Of a stretch of DNA of 11,558 bases, positions 1 to 7,139 are shown piece by piece. The notes beneath the pieces are model-generated. The model was given only the letters and a program-made list of their open reading frames with translations. It searched no databases and had not been told where the DNA came from. The stretch is from an uncultured Bacteroidales bacterium. GTDB taxonomy: Bacteria > Bacteroidota > Bacteroidia > Bacteroidales > Paludibacteraceae. The number at the start of each line of letters is the position of its first letter. Within the stretch, counting starts at the first letter, position 1. The translations under genes were made by a program, and so were the position numbers. The stretch is from positions 1 through 11,558 of the forward strand of contig CAIQOG010000188.1 in assembly GCA_903873355.1 (NCBI GenBank), given 5' to 3'.

Positions 1-1
1 G

Positions 2-784
2 CTCAATATTGTTGAAAAACGCCCCGATGGTTATCATAATATCGAAACAGTCTTTTATCCCATTGGCTTGTGCGATGTGCTGGAAGTAGAACCTTCCGAG
101 TCTTGTTCCGATTATAGTTTTTCCTCATCCGGAATTACGCTTGATGGCGATCCGGAAGACAATTTAATAGTGAAAGCATACCATTTGCTGCGTTCAGGCT
201 ATCAGTTTCCTCCCATAGATATATCGCTGGTAAAGCAAATACCCTTTGGAGCAGGTTTGGGAGGTGGTTCGGCTGATGCTGCTTTTATGCTAAAGGCTAT
301 AAATGAGATGTTTAAGCTGAAAATAACTCCCTCAAGATTGGAAAAAATTGCAGCAAAACTTGGTGCAGACTGTCCGGTATTCATTCGTAACAGACCGGTA
401 TTCGCAACAGGCATTGGTAATGTCTTCACTGCCATTGATTTATCGCTAAAAGGTTATTTCCTTTTGCTGGTAAAACCTGATATTCACGTATCAACTCCCG
501 AAGCTTATTCACTCGTAAAGCCTGAAATACCTCAGCTTTCACTGATTGACCTTATCAAACAGCCTGTTTCCGACTGGAAAAACACGATTAAAAACGACTT
601 TGAGAAATCTGTTTTCGCACGCTATCCGGCAATCGAAAAAATAAAAAACGATTTATACGAAATGGGTGCAGTTTATGCTTCTATGTCTGGCTCAGGTTCG
701 TCGGTTTTTGGTATTTTCGAAACAGCACCCGAACCAACTGATTTGTTTGATGGATGTTTTGTAAGTGGAGGAATGTTGGAATAA
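2..784 (+). CDS. ispE: 4-diphosphocytidyl-2-C-methyl-D-erythritol kinase (IspE), 5'-truncated by the window edge
   Basis: This cytosolic GHMP-family kinase of the MEP isoprenoid pathway phosphorylates the 2-hydroxyl of CDP-methylerythritol with ATP. The frame is open from base 2, and the first visible residues LNIVEKRPDGYHNIETVFYP match the family's N-terminus, so the TTG at 68 is internal. About 12 residues are missing, including the conserved Lys of the AKINL segment (E. coli Lys10). Visible residues 81-93 form the glycine-rich ATP loop (PFGAGLGGGSADA). The LGADCPVF segment carries the catalytic Asp at visible residue 123 (E. coli Asp148), and SGSGSS at 229-234 is the C-terminal GHMP motif. 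The 260 visible residues plus the missing start give a normal family length of roughly 270. The gene is followed closely by an intrinsic terminator, so it ends its transcription unit and is separate from gyrA. Identification is by motif and remembered family sequence, and is very secure. Confidence 0.97.
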   Translation, partial: LNIVEKRPDGYHNIETVFYPIGLCDVLEVEPSESCSDYSFSSSGITLDGDPEDNLIVKAYHLLRSGYQFPPIDISLVKQIPFGAGLGGGSADAAFMLKAINEMFKLKITPSRLEKIAAKLGADCPVFIRNRPVFATGIGNVFTAIDLSLKGYFLLLVKPDIHVSTPEAYSLVKPEIPQLSLIDLIKQPVSDWKNTIKNDFEKSVFARYPAIEKIKNDLYEMGAVYASMSGSGSSVFGIFETAPEPTDLFDGCFVSGGMLE

Positions 785-804
785 ATGCTGTTTAGAAATA
801 TTTC

Positions 805-843
805 AAATGATTGTAATTTAGATAATTGCAATCATTTTTTTTT
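805..843 (+). terminator. Rho-independent terminator after ispE
   Basis: AAATGATTGTAATT (805-818) pairs with AATTGCAATCATTT (824-837) around the loop TAGAT. This gives a 14-bp stem with one T-G wobble. The run of nine T overlaps the 3' arm (835-843). It begins 20 bases after the ispE stop and lies upstream of the gyrA promoter, so it separates the two units. Confidence 0.88.
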
Positions 844-890
844 GAATGAAAGTAGGATAATCAAATGTTGGTAATTTTTCAATAATTTGC

Positions 891-921
891 TTGCCTAATC
901 CAACAAAAAGTAGTACTTTAG
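891..921 (+). promoter_or_regulatory. Putative gyrA promoter (Bacteroidetes-type sigma)
   Basis: TACTTTAG at 914-921 matches the Bacteroidetes -7 element TAnnTTTG at all but one fixed position. TTG at 891-893 (or TTTG at 886-889) could serve as the -33 element, about 20-24 bases upstream. It lies just past the ispE terminator, and the implied leader is about 30 bases. The -7 mismatch and the ambiguous -33 keep confidence moderate. Confidence 0.42.
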
Positions 922-925
922 TGCG

Positions 926-941
926 ATTTTTTAGATAGTAA
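926..941 (+). promoter_or_regulatory. gyrA leader motif shared with guaD leader
   Basis: ATTTTTTAGATAGTAA starts 12 bases after the start of the putative -7 element. A 15/16 identical copy lies at 10046-10061, starting 14 bases after the start of the guaD -7 element. The function is unknown. It could be an initial-transcribed or leader element of the basic promoter. The matching placement at two unrelated housekeeping genes is the reason for listing it. Confidence 0.4.
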
Positions 942-957
942 TAAAATTAAAAAGTAG

Positions 958-3585
958 ATGATTGATCAAGACAGAATTATTAAGGTAAACATTGACGAAG
1001 AAATGAAGTCTTCGTACATCGATTATTCCATGTCGGTGATAGTTTCGCGTGCATTACCTGATGTACGTGACGGATTCAAACCGGTTCACCGCCGTGTATT
1101 GTTTGGAATGAACGAATTAGGAAACAATTCCGATAAACCCTATAAAAAATCTGCCCGTATTGTCGGGGAAGTAATGGGTAAATATCACCCGCATGGTGAT
1201 TCATCCATTTATGGTACACTGGTTCGTATGGCTCAGCACTGGTCTATGCGCTATCCATTGGTTGATGGTCAGGGTAACTTTGGTTCTATTGATGGTGATA
1301 GCCCTGCTGCTATGCGTTATACCGAAGCACGCCTGCGTAAACTGTCGGAAGATATGCTGATTGATATCAACAAAGATACGGTTGATTTTCAGTTGAACTT
1401 TGATGATACCATGAAAGAACCAACTGTTCTTCCAAGTCGTATTCCTAACTTGCTGGTAAACGGTTCATCGGGTATCGCTGTAGGTATGGCTACCAATATG
1501 GCGCCTCACAACTTAACTGAAGCTGTAAATGCCATCATTGCATATATCGACAATACCGATATTGATATTCCTGAATTGATGCATTATATAAAAGCACCTG
1601 ATTTTCCAACCGGAGGCATAATATACGGATATGCCGGTGTGAAAGAAGCTTTTGAAACCGGTCGTGGTCGTATCGTGGTACGCTCGAAGGTGGAAATTGA
1701 AACAGACGCTCAGGGTCGCGAAAAAATCATTGTCAATGAAATCCCTTATCAGGTAAATAAAGTGGAACTGATCAAGGCTGTTGTAGCGTTGGTTGAAGAT
1801 AAAAAGGTTGAAGGTATTTCGCATATCAACGATGAGTCTGACCGTGAAGGTATGCGCATCGTTATTGATATCAAACGCGATGCCAACTCGAATGTGGTTT
1901 TGAATAAGTTGTTCAAATACACCGCTTTACAAACCTCTTTCAGCGTGAATAATATTGCACTCGTAAAAGGTCGTCCACGCATGTTGAATCTGAAAGATCT
2001 GATTCATTATTTCGTAGAACACCGTCACGAAGTAGTTATTCGCCGTACTCAATACGAACTTGGAGAAGCCGAAAAACGTGCACATTTATTGGAAGGTTTT
2101 ATGATTATTCTCGATAATCTGGATGAAGCCATTCGGATTATTCGTGATTCAAAAACTCCCGATGAAGCCCGTACACGCCTGATGGAACGTTTTGGATTGT
2201 CGGACATTCAGTCACGTGCAATTGTTGAAATGCGTCTGCGTCAGCTTACCGGTATGGAACAGGACAAATTACGTGCTGAATACGAAGAGGTATTGGCTTT
2301 GATTGCCCGTTTGAAAGAAATTCTGGAAAAAGTGGAACTTCGCATGCAAATCATTAAAGATGAATTGCTTGAAGTGAAAGCTAAATATGGCGATAACCGT
2401 CGCACACAAATTGTATATTCTTCTGAAGAATTTAATCCTGAAGATTTCTATTCAGATGATGAAATGATTATCACAATTTCACACCTTGGATATATCAAAC
2501 GTACTGCACTGACCGAATTCCGCGCTCAAAACCGTGGTGGCGTTGGTTCGAAGGGTGGAAATTCACGTGATGAAGACTTTATCGAATACATTTATCCGGC
2601 TTCGATGCACAACACCATGTTATTCTTTACCCAAAAAGGTAAATGCTACTGGTTGAAAGTGTATGATATCCCTGAAGGAACGAAAATATCGAAAGGTCGT
2701 GCTATTCAGAATATGCTTAACATTGACGGTGACGATAAGGTGAATGCATTTATCCGAGTTAAAGGTCTGACTGACAGCGAATATATTAATTCTCACTATC
2801 TGATTTTCTGTACCAAAAATGGTGTTATTAAGAAAACTTCGCTCGAAGCTTATTCTCGTCCACGTCAGAATGGTGTAAATGCAATTACTATCCGCGAAGA
2901 TGACCAGGTAATACAGGTTCGGTTGACCAATGGAAATGCTGAAGTATTGATGGCAAACCGCAATGGTCGTGCAATCCGTTTCCACGAGTCGAAAGTTCGT
3001 GAAATGGGACGTACAGCTACCGGTGTTCGTGGTATGACACTCGACGAAGATGGTCAGGATGAAATAGTTGGTATGATTTGTGTAAACAAGGAAGAAAAAG
3101 AAAGCATCATGGTTGTTTCACAACAGGGTTATGGTAAGCGTACCTTACTCGACGAAGTGGACGAAAATGGCGAATGGGTGCTTGAAAATGGCGAGCCTGT
3201 TGCAGTATATCGTGTAACTAACCGTGGTGGTAAAGGTGTGAAAACCATGAATATCACCGAAAAAACCGGAAAACTTGTATCTATCAAGAGTGTAACGGAC
3301 GAAAACGATTTGATGATTATCAACAAATCAGGTATTACCATTCGTCTTAAAGTAGGTGATGTAAGGATTATGGGACGTGCAACGCAAGGTGTTCGCCTGA
3401 TTAATCTGGAAAAACGCAACGACGAGATAGCTTCAGTTTGTAAAGTCTTATCAGAACCTGAAGTAGAAGAAGTTGCAGAAGATGTGGAAGTAGCAGATGG
3501 TATTTCAACTGAAGTAACCGCGGACGATATTCAGGTTGAAGAAACTGAAAATCAGACCGAAGCTATTGAGTCTACCGAAGAATAA
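958..3585 (+). CDS. gyrA: DNA gyrase subunit A
   Basis: GyrA is the DNA-cleaving subunit of the A2B2 gyrase, which introduces negative supercoils using ATP hydrolysed by GyrB. The 875 residues contain the winged-helix and tower breakage-reunion core (about 1-495) and the beta-pinwheel DNA-wrapping domain (about 500-830). Residues 833-875 form a tail with 18 acidic and no basic residues. The catalytic Tyr is Y121 in AMRYTEARL (E. coli Tyr122). The quinolone region [12 protein letters not shown] has S82 (E. coli Ser83) and G86 (E. coli Asp87). I173 in [14 protein letters not shown] matches the DNA-bending Ile. The canonical GyrA-box site is degenerate, QNRGGVG at 524-530, but NRGGKG occurs at 755-760, preceded by an acidic insertion (about 732-749) relative to E. 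coli. The full pinwheel and tail favour GyrA over ParC. The ATG follows an A-rich stretch without a Shine-Dalgarno sequence, as is usual in this phylum. gyrB is not in the window. Confidence 0.97.
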   Translation: MIDQDRIIKVNIDEEMKSSYIDYSMSVIVSRALPDVRDGFKPVHRRVLFGMNELGNNSDKPYKKSARIVGEVMGKYHPHGDSSIYGTLVRMAQHWSMRYPLVDGQGNFGSIDGDSPAAMRYTEARLRKLSEDMLIDINKDTVDFQLNFDDTMKEPTVLPSRIPNLLVNGSSGIAVGMATNMAPHNLTEAVNAIIAYIDNTDIDIPELMHYIKAPDFPTGGIIYGYAGVKEAFETGRGRIVVRSKVEIETDAQGREKIIVNEIPYQVNKVELIKAVVALVEDKKVEGISHINDESDREGMRIVIDIKRDANSNVVLNKLFKYTALQTSFSVNNIALVKGRPRMLNLKDLIHYFVEHRHEVVIRRTQYELGEAEKRAHLLEGFMIILDNLDEAIRIIRDSKTPDEARTRLMERFGLSDIQSRAIVEMRLRQLTGMEQDKLRAEYEEVLALIARLKEILEKVELRMQIIKDELLEVKAKYGDNRRTQIVYSSEEFNPEDFYSDDEMIITISHLGYIKRTALTEFRAQNRGGVGSKGGNSRDEDFIEYIYPASMHNTMLFFTQKGKCYWLKVYDIPEGTKISKGRAIQNMLNIDGDDKVNAFIRVKGLTDSEYINSHYLIFCTKNGVIKKTSLEAYSRPRQNGVNAITIREDDQVIQVRLTNGNAEVLMANRNGRAIRFHESKVREMGRTATGVRGMTLDEDGQDEIVGMICVNKEEKESIMVVSQQGYGKRTLLDEVDENGEWVLENGEPVAVYRVTNRGGKGVKTMNITEKTGKLVSIKSVTDENDLMIINKSGITIRLKVGDVRIMGRATQGVRLINLEKRNDEIASVCKVLSEPEVEEVAEDVEVADGISTEVTADDIQVEETENQTEAIESTEE

Positions 3586-3592
3586 ATCAAAG

Positions 3593-3621
3593 CCTGACAG
3601 GTAAGAAAGTTGCCTGTCAGG
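3593..3621 (+). other. Perfect stem-loop between gyrA and the TPR gene
   Basis: CCTGACAGG (3593-3601) and CCTGTCAGG (3613-3621) are exact inverted repeats. A T-G wobble and two A-T pairs extend the stem to 12 bp around the loop GAAAG. It begins 8 bases after the gyrA stop and ends 30 bases before the next ATG. The following sequence is A-rich rather than a T tract, so it does not look like a standard intrinsic terminator. No clear promoter follows. A 3'-end-stabilising or processing hairpin within a gyrA-TPR transcript is my preferred reading; an operator is an alternative. Confidence 0.65.
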
Positions 3622-3650
3622 ATAATAATAATTAAAAACAATTAATCGTC

Positions 3651-4886
3651 ATGAAAAAATTAATTTTCTTTCTGATTTTGACATTAAGCTTTTCAACAGT
3701 AGGATTTGCTCAAAAAGCCAATGTGAGAACTGCTAAAGACAAAGCATTAAATGAGGACAAACCTGATTTTAAAGGAGCAAGAGAAGCTATCAAACTGGCT
3801 TTGAAAGACTCTACAACCAAAGATTTGGCAGAAACCTGGTATGTTGCTGGTTTGATTGGCAACAAAGAAAGTGATGCTGAATACAAAAAAGCACTTTTGA
3901 ATCAGAAATTTGATACGCTGAGAAAAGGTAAAGCCGTAATGGAATCTTACGATTACTTTATTAAGGCCATTAAAATTGATATGCTTCCGGATGCAAAAGG
4001 AAAAGTAAAACCGAAGTATTCAAAGGATATCAAAACAATTATGAAAGATTATTATACAACTCAGCAACACCTGATTGGTTATGGCGCTTATCAGTTTGGA
4101 AAAGAAAATTATGCCGGTGCGATTCAAACTTTTGAAGCATATCTCGAAATTCCTAAACTGCCAATAATGAATAATGAAATCAAAATGGATTCCACCTACG
4201 ATATGATTACCTATTATACCGGGTTGAGTGCATCGTATGCAAAAATTCACGATAAAGCAGTAAGTTATTTTAGAAGTCTTATAGCTAAGAATTATCAACT
4301 GAATTCATCGTATCAGAATTTGTCATTGGATTATCTTAATGCAAAAGATACTGCCAACTACCTGGCAACAATGAAAGAAGCGGTGAATAAAATACCAAGT
4401 CAAGCCTGGTTTTTGCAGAATTTGATTAACTTTTATATCCATTCCGGTAAAACTCAGGATGCGATTCAATATCTTAATACGGCAATTGAACGTGAACCAG
4501 GCTTTGCACAATACTATTTTGTAAAAGGTCAGCTTTATCTGAATACCGAAAACTTTGATGAAGCTATGAAAATTCTGAATAAAGGAATAGAGCTTGATCC
4601 GACTAATGCTGATATTTATGCGGAACTTGGACGTGCATACTTCAATAAAGCTGTAAAAATTGGCTTAGAGGCAGATAAAATAAAAGATTCAAAAGTTAGT
4701 GCGAAAGAAAAAGCAAAAGCTGATGAAATCTTTAAACAGGCAATTCCTTTGTATAAAAAATCTGTTGAGTTGAAACCGAAAGAAGTTGAATATATGATTC
4801 CGCTCAAACAACTCTACTATCGATTACAAATGGATGCTGAATATTCAGTGATTGCAAAACAAATTAAAGAATTACAACAGAAATAA
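3651..4886 (+). CDS. Secreted tetratricopeptide-repeat (TPR) protein
   Basis: The protein has 411 residues. Residues 1-20 form a type I signal peptide (KK, a hydrophobic core, then GFA followed by Q21) with no lipobox Cys, so it is predicted to be periplasmic. TPR-like helical pairs occupy most of the chain: about 143-166 (AYQFGKENYAGAIQTFEAYL), 188-212, 254-282, 287-316 (best match, GQLYLNTENFDEAMKILNKG) and 321-377. The last contains a Lys-rich helical insertion at about 340-357. Such repeats are protein-interaction scaffolds, and no enzymatic motif is visible. The gene follows gyrA by 65 bases in the same direction with no clear promoter between, so co-transcription is likely. A functional link to gyrase is not implied, since the product is exported. 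It ends in tandem TAA TAA stops before a strong terminator. The specific role is unknown; fold and secretion are fairly sure. Confidence 0.88.
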   Translation: MKKLIFFLILTLSFSTVGFAQKANVRTAKDKALNEDKPDFKGAREAIKLALKDSTTKDLAETWYVAGLIGNKESDAEYKKALLNQKFDTLRKGKAVMESYDYFIKAIKIDMLPDAKGKVKPKYSKDIKTIMKDYYTTQQHLIGYGAYQFGKENYAGAIQTFEAYLEIPKLPIMNNEIKMDSTYDMITYYTGLSASYAKIHDKAVSYFRSLIAKNYQLNSSYQNLSLDYLNAKDTANYLATMKEAVNKIPSQAWFLQNLINFYIHSGKTQDAIQYLNTAIEREPGFAQYYFVKGQLYLNTENFDEAMKILNKGIELDPTNADIYAELGRAYFNKAVKIGLEADKIKDSKVSAKEKAKADEIFKQAIPLYKKSVELKPKEVEYMIPLKQLYYRLQMDAEYSVIAKQIKELQQK

Positions 4887-4909
4887 TAATTATATCTAAA
4901 ATACTTAGC

Positions 4910-4950
4910 AAAGGCTGTTTGGGAAACCGGACAGCCTTTGATGTTTTTTT
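4910..4950 (+). terminator. Rho-independent terminator between convergent genes
   Basis: The left arm at 4910-4922 (AAAGGCTGTTTGG) pairs with 4927-4939 (CCGGACAGCCTTT) around a GAAA tetraloop. The stem is 13 bp with two wobbles, followed by GATG and seven T (4944-4950). It terminates the gyrA-TPR unit. The T run reaches into the stop codon (4949-4951) of the converging lipoprotein gene. On the minus strand the same hairpin is followed only by a broken T-rich stretch, so it may end both transcripts but is stronger on plus. Confidence 0.85.
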
Positions 4951-5785
4951 ATTGAGCCATAGAATTAATAAACGGTTGAATTTCATCTTCATTTTCAACT
5001 TCTTTAATAATAAGTTTATCATTGTAGATAACACCGGAAGGTATTGCAGCAGAGGCATATAACCCGCAATGAACCTGCGATAATCCGCCATTACTGCCAC
5101 TTACTAATGCATGAGAAACTAATTTACCGTTCTGCCACACTTTTGCATACCCGTTTTTTACGCTAAAATCAATGTAAACATCAAGTCGTGACCAGGTTTT
5201 AAACTGAAATTTCAGGATTTTGTTGGGGTCATTTATTGAATCAGCCTGAAGAATTCGGTTTTGCTCTCCCTGATTAGGTACATGAACCAGTTCTACGTAG
5301 CCGTCAGGTGTGATATTTACCACTACTGTTCTTGTCCACGAATCGCTTTGGTCGGGTGTAAGCGTGATAAAGCTAAACCAGTCATCAATAGAACCTTTTG
5401 GTCTGTCAATCAGATTAATATCCAGATATATCCATAAACTCAGCAGACAAGGAGTTCTGAAAATTCCCTCCTTAGTTTTCTGAAGTTGGATAGTTGGATA
5501 GGCGCGATGAGGCAAATAAATTAATCCATCATTATTTACATCACGTGCTTTCAGTATCCATGCTTTATGAGCAAATTTTCCATCTTTTATCTGCTCGATA
5601 CTCAATTCCTGATTGCTGTCATAATCACCTAACGGAACGATATAGAAACCTTTGAAATCATCCATAGTTTCAAAGGATGTTTCAAAAGTTCGCTTTGGAC
5701 CGGTATAGGTGGGTTTTTCAATGTCGGTACAGGCTGTAAAAATGAATAATCCACAAGTAATAAAGTATGAAAATAATTTTGTCAT
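4949..5785 (-). CDS. Lipoprotein with predicted ConA/LamG-like (polysaccharide-lyase-type) beta-sandwich
   Basis: The protein has 278 residues with a lipoprotein signal peptide. The lipobox FTAC places the acylated Cys at position 19, and acidic residues follow (CTDIE). The mature chain is almost all beta-strand. It carries features typical of concanavalin-A-like jelly rolls such as LamG or heparin-lyase-I-like folds: YPTIQL (96-101), LSLWIYLDI (115-123), SDSWTRTVVVNI, and near the C-terminus WSRLDVYIDF (198-207) then GYAKVWQNGKLV (212-223). I see no lyase catalytic residues I can assign, so carbohydrate binding is as likely as catalysis. It is the last gene of the receptor operon, 77 bases after the upstream lipoprotein with a strong stem-loop between. 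The location is inferred to be the outer membrane, possibly surface-exposed. The lipoprotein call is firm and the fold assignment is tentative. Confidence 0.8.
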   Translation of the reverse strand: MTKLFSYFITCGLFIFTACTDIEKPTYTGPKRTFETSFETMDDFKGFYIVPLGDYDSNQELSIEQIKDGKFAHKAWILKARDVNNDGLIYLPHRAYPTIQLQKTKEGIFRTPCLLSLWIYLDINLIDRPKGSIDDWFSFITLTPDQSDSWTRTVVVNITPDGYVELVHVPNQGEQNRILQADSINDPNKILKFQFKTWSRLDVYIDFSVKNGYAKVWQNGKLVSHALVSGSNGGLSQVHCGLYASAAIPSGVIYNDKLIIKEVENEDEIQPFINSMAQ

Positions 5786-5809
5786 TAATTGGTAATTGAT
5801 ATAAAAATA

Positions 5810-5839
5810 CTGCCATTAGAATTCAAATTCTAATGGCAG
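5810..5839 (-). other. Perfect 14-bp inverted repeat between the two lipoprotein genes (terminator/attenuator candidate)
   Basis: CTGCCATTAGAATT (5810-5823) and AATTCTAATGGCAG (5826-5839) are exact inverted repeats separated by two bases. On the minus strand the hairpin is followed by TATTTTTATA, which is terminator-like. It ends 24 bases before the ATG of the 278-residue lipoprotein gene. The 9-mer AAAAATACT (plus strand) occurs on both sides, at 5803-5811 and 5841-5849. The minus-strand copy before the hairpin reads TATTTTTG (5847-5840), a perfect match to the -7 consensus. It could therefore attenuate read-through, stabilise upstream mRNA, or sit at the 5' end of an internal transcript. 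Confidence 0.72.
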
Positions 5840-5862
5840 CAAAAATACTTTAAAATTTTAGT

Positions 5863-7113
5863 TTATTCTTCAGTTACAAATACATTTTTAATTTCCCAGC
5901 TACCGGCGGCATTGTCAGAAGCACTGCTTAGATATTTAAAGGCAATTCGGACATTATTCATACCGGCATAAGGTACTAAACTGATAGGAGTAGAAGGTAT
6001 AAATGTCCAGTTTGCACCACTTGGATAACCTGCAGGTGGTATTGTCAGTTGAGTCCATTCTGAAGCATTTATTCCGGTTCCATCACTTGTAGTTGACACC
6101 CATACTGTAATTGCTTTGTGCATTTTATCAGTACTTGTTCCTGTGTCACCAAAATAACGTCCAACATGTGTAAAATTTAACCATGGATTTACACGTTCTG
6201 TTAAGTTCATAGGTGGAGAAATTAACCAGTCTTCATTATCGAAATACGAGGCTGAAGCTTTTACATAACCTGTCATAAGCATATACTTGTACGTTGGATC
6301 CCATGCCCAAACCTGATCTCCCACAATACTAAAAGACTTGAAATCTCCTTGGCCAGAAGTTAATCCGCTCATTATAACCACATCAGACCATTTGCCTTTT
6401 TTAAGTGCATACTGGTCAGTTGCACATTTCCAATCGGTGCCATTGAATTTCAGAACTCTGTACTGATTCCATGTGCTGGAGTTGAATTTATAACGAACCA
6501 TTCTTACATCATTAGCTGCAGCATATGGAAATTTTGTTTTAAGATAAGCATTCAGATAAGTCATAACGGGCATTGCAGCAGAAAAATTGAGCGATTTGCC
6601 AGGCTGATTAGTATAAACACCCATTTGAGTATATTCAGCATCAGCTATCGTAACTTTATACGCAGCAGTAATTGAAGTTGTATCAGCTGCATTTACCAAA
6701 TCATATGTTACTTTGACTACGGAATTTGGGTCAACATAAAGATACTTAAGTGCCAGAAGATAAGGTATATAATCCTTTGCTCTTAATGTTCCATCAAAGT
6801 ATTTATTTGCATCTACTTTAGAAGCATTTACATAAACAGGAAGATTGTTCAATCTGATGTTTAAATCTCCAAGTAGTTTTTGAATTGTTGAATCATCTTT
6901 AGTTTTAGCATTGGCAAGCAAAACTTTTTGTACCGCAATAGAATCATTAATTGGTTTCTTTACAGCATTTGCAATTATTGTATAGTCTGCTGAAGTCAAT
7001 TCATAATTAACTATTACAATATTGGATGGAACATAAGGCACAATGCTATTGTCCTGACAAGCTGTAAAAAAGGCTGTTATTGCCAAACTAGCTATAATAT
7101 ATATCTTTTTCAT
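5863..7113 (-). CDS. Lipoprotein with choice-of-anchor-J-type C-terminal domain and duplicated N-terminal units
   Basis: The protein has 416 residues with a lipoprotein signal peptide ending FFTAC, so Cys19 is lipidated and followed by QD. After a short linker there are two similar segments, about 40-140 and 158-212. Both open with (S/D)A(D/E)YT and run to a YIPYLLALKYLY or YLNAYLKTKFPY helix, then a VTYDL or VRYKF strand. Residues 216-229 (QYRVLKFNGTDWK) bridge to a C-terminal jelly roll at about 255-415. That domain has features typical of choice-of-anchor-J/cleaved-adhesin-like domains: GDQVWAWD, NEDWLISPPMNL (293-304), LNFTHVGRYFG and the final GSWEIKNVFV. It lies 26 bases downstream of the TonB receptor gene, so the two are almost certainly co-transcribed. 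A surface ligand-binding partner of the receptor is inferred. No SusD-type TPR fold is seen and no catalytic motif is recognised. Confidence 0.85.
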   Translation of the reverse strand: MKKIYIIASLAITAFFTACQDNSIVPYVPSNIVIVNYELTSADYTIIANAVKKPINDSIAVQKVLLANAKTKDDSTIQKLLGDLNIRLNNLPVYVNASKVDANKYFDGTLRAKDYIPYLLALKYLYVDPNSVVKVTYDLVNAADTTSITAAYKVTIADAEYTQMGVYTNQPGKSLNFSAAMPVMTYLNAYLKTKFPYAAANDVRMVRYKFNSSTWNQYRVLKFNGTDWKCATDQYALKKGKWSDVVIMSGLTSGQGDFKSFSIVGDQVWAWDPTYKYMLMTGYVKASASYFDNEDWLISPPMNLTERVNPWLNFTHVGRYFGDTGTSTDKMHKAITVWVSTTSDGTGINASEWTQLTIPPAGYPSGANWTFIPSTPISLVPYAGMNNVRIAFKYLSSASDNAAGSWEIKNVFVTEE

Positions 7114-7139
7114 CGTTTAATATTTTATTATGAATAAAT

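Noticed and set aside
68..784. ispE starting at the TTG at 68
   Set aside because: The frame is open to base 2, and the upstream residues RPDGYHN are a conserved part of IspE, so the gene is simply cut by the window edge.
2620..2985. 121-residue minus-strand frame, and similar frames at 1513-1824, 1749-1982 and 3129-3419
   Set aside because: All lie opposite gyrA, which is a conserved full-length gene. Their translations are low-information and Cys/Ile/Phe-rich, as expected of antisense frames.
958..3585. ParC (topoisomerase IV subunit A) as identity of the type II topoisomerase
   Set aside because: A complete pinwheel with an RGGKG motif and an acidic tail, plus the gyrase-type N-terminus, fits GyrA.
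5803..5849. Miniature transposable element (inverted repeat with 9-bp target duplication)
   Set aside because: The direct repeats overlap the inverted repeat and the whole unit is under 50 bases. A hairpin with T-rich flanks explains it better.
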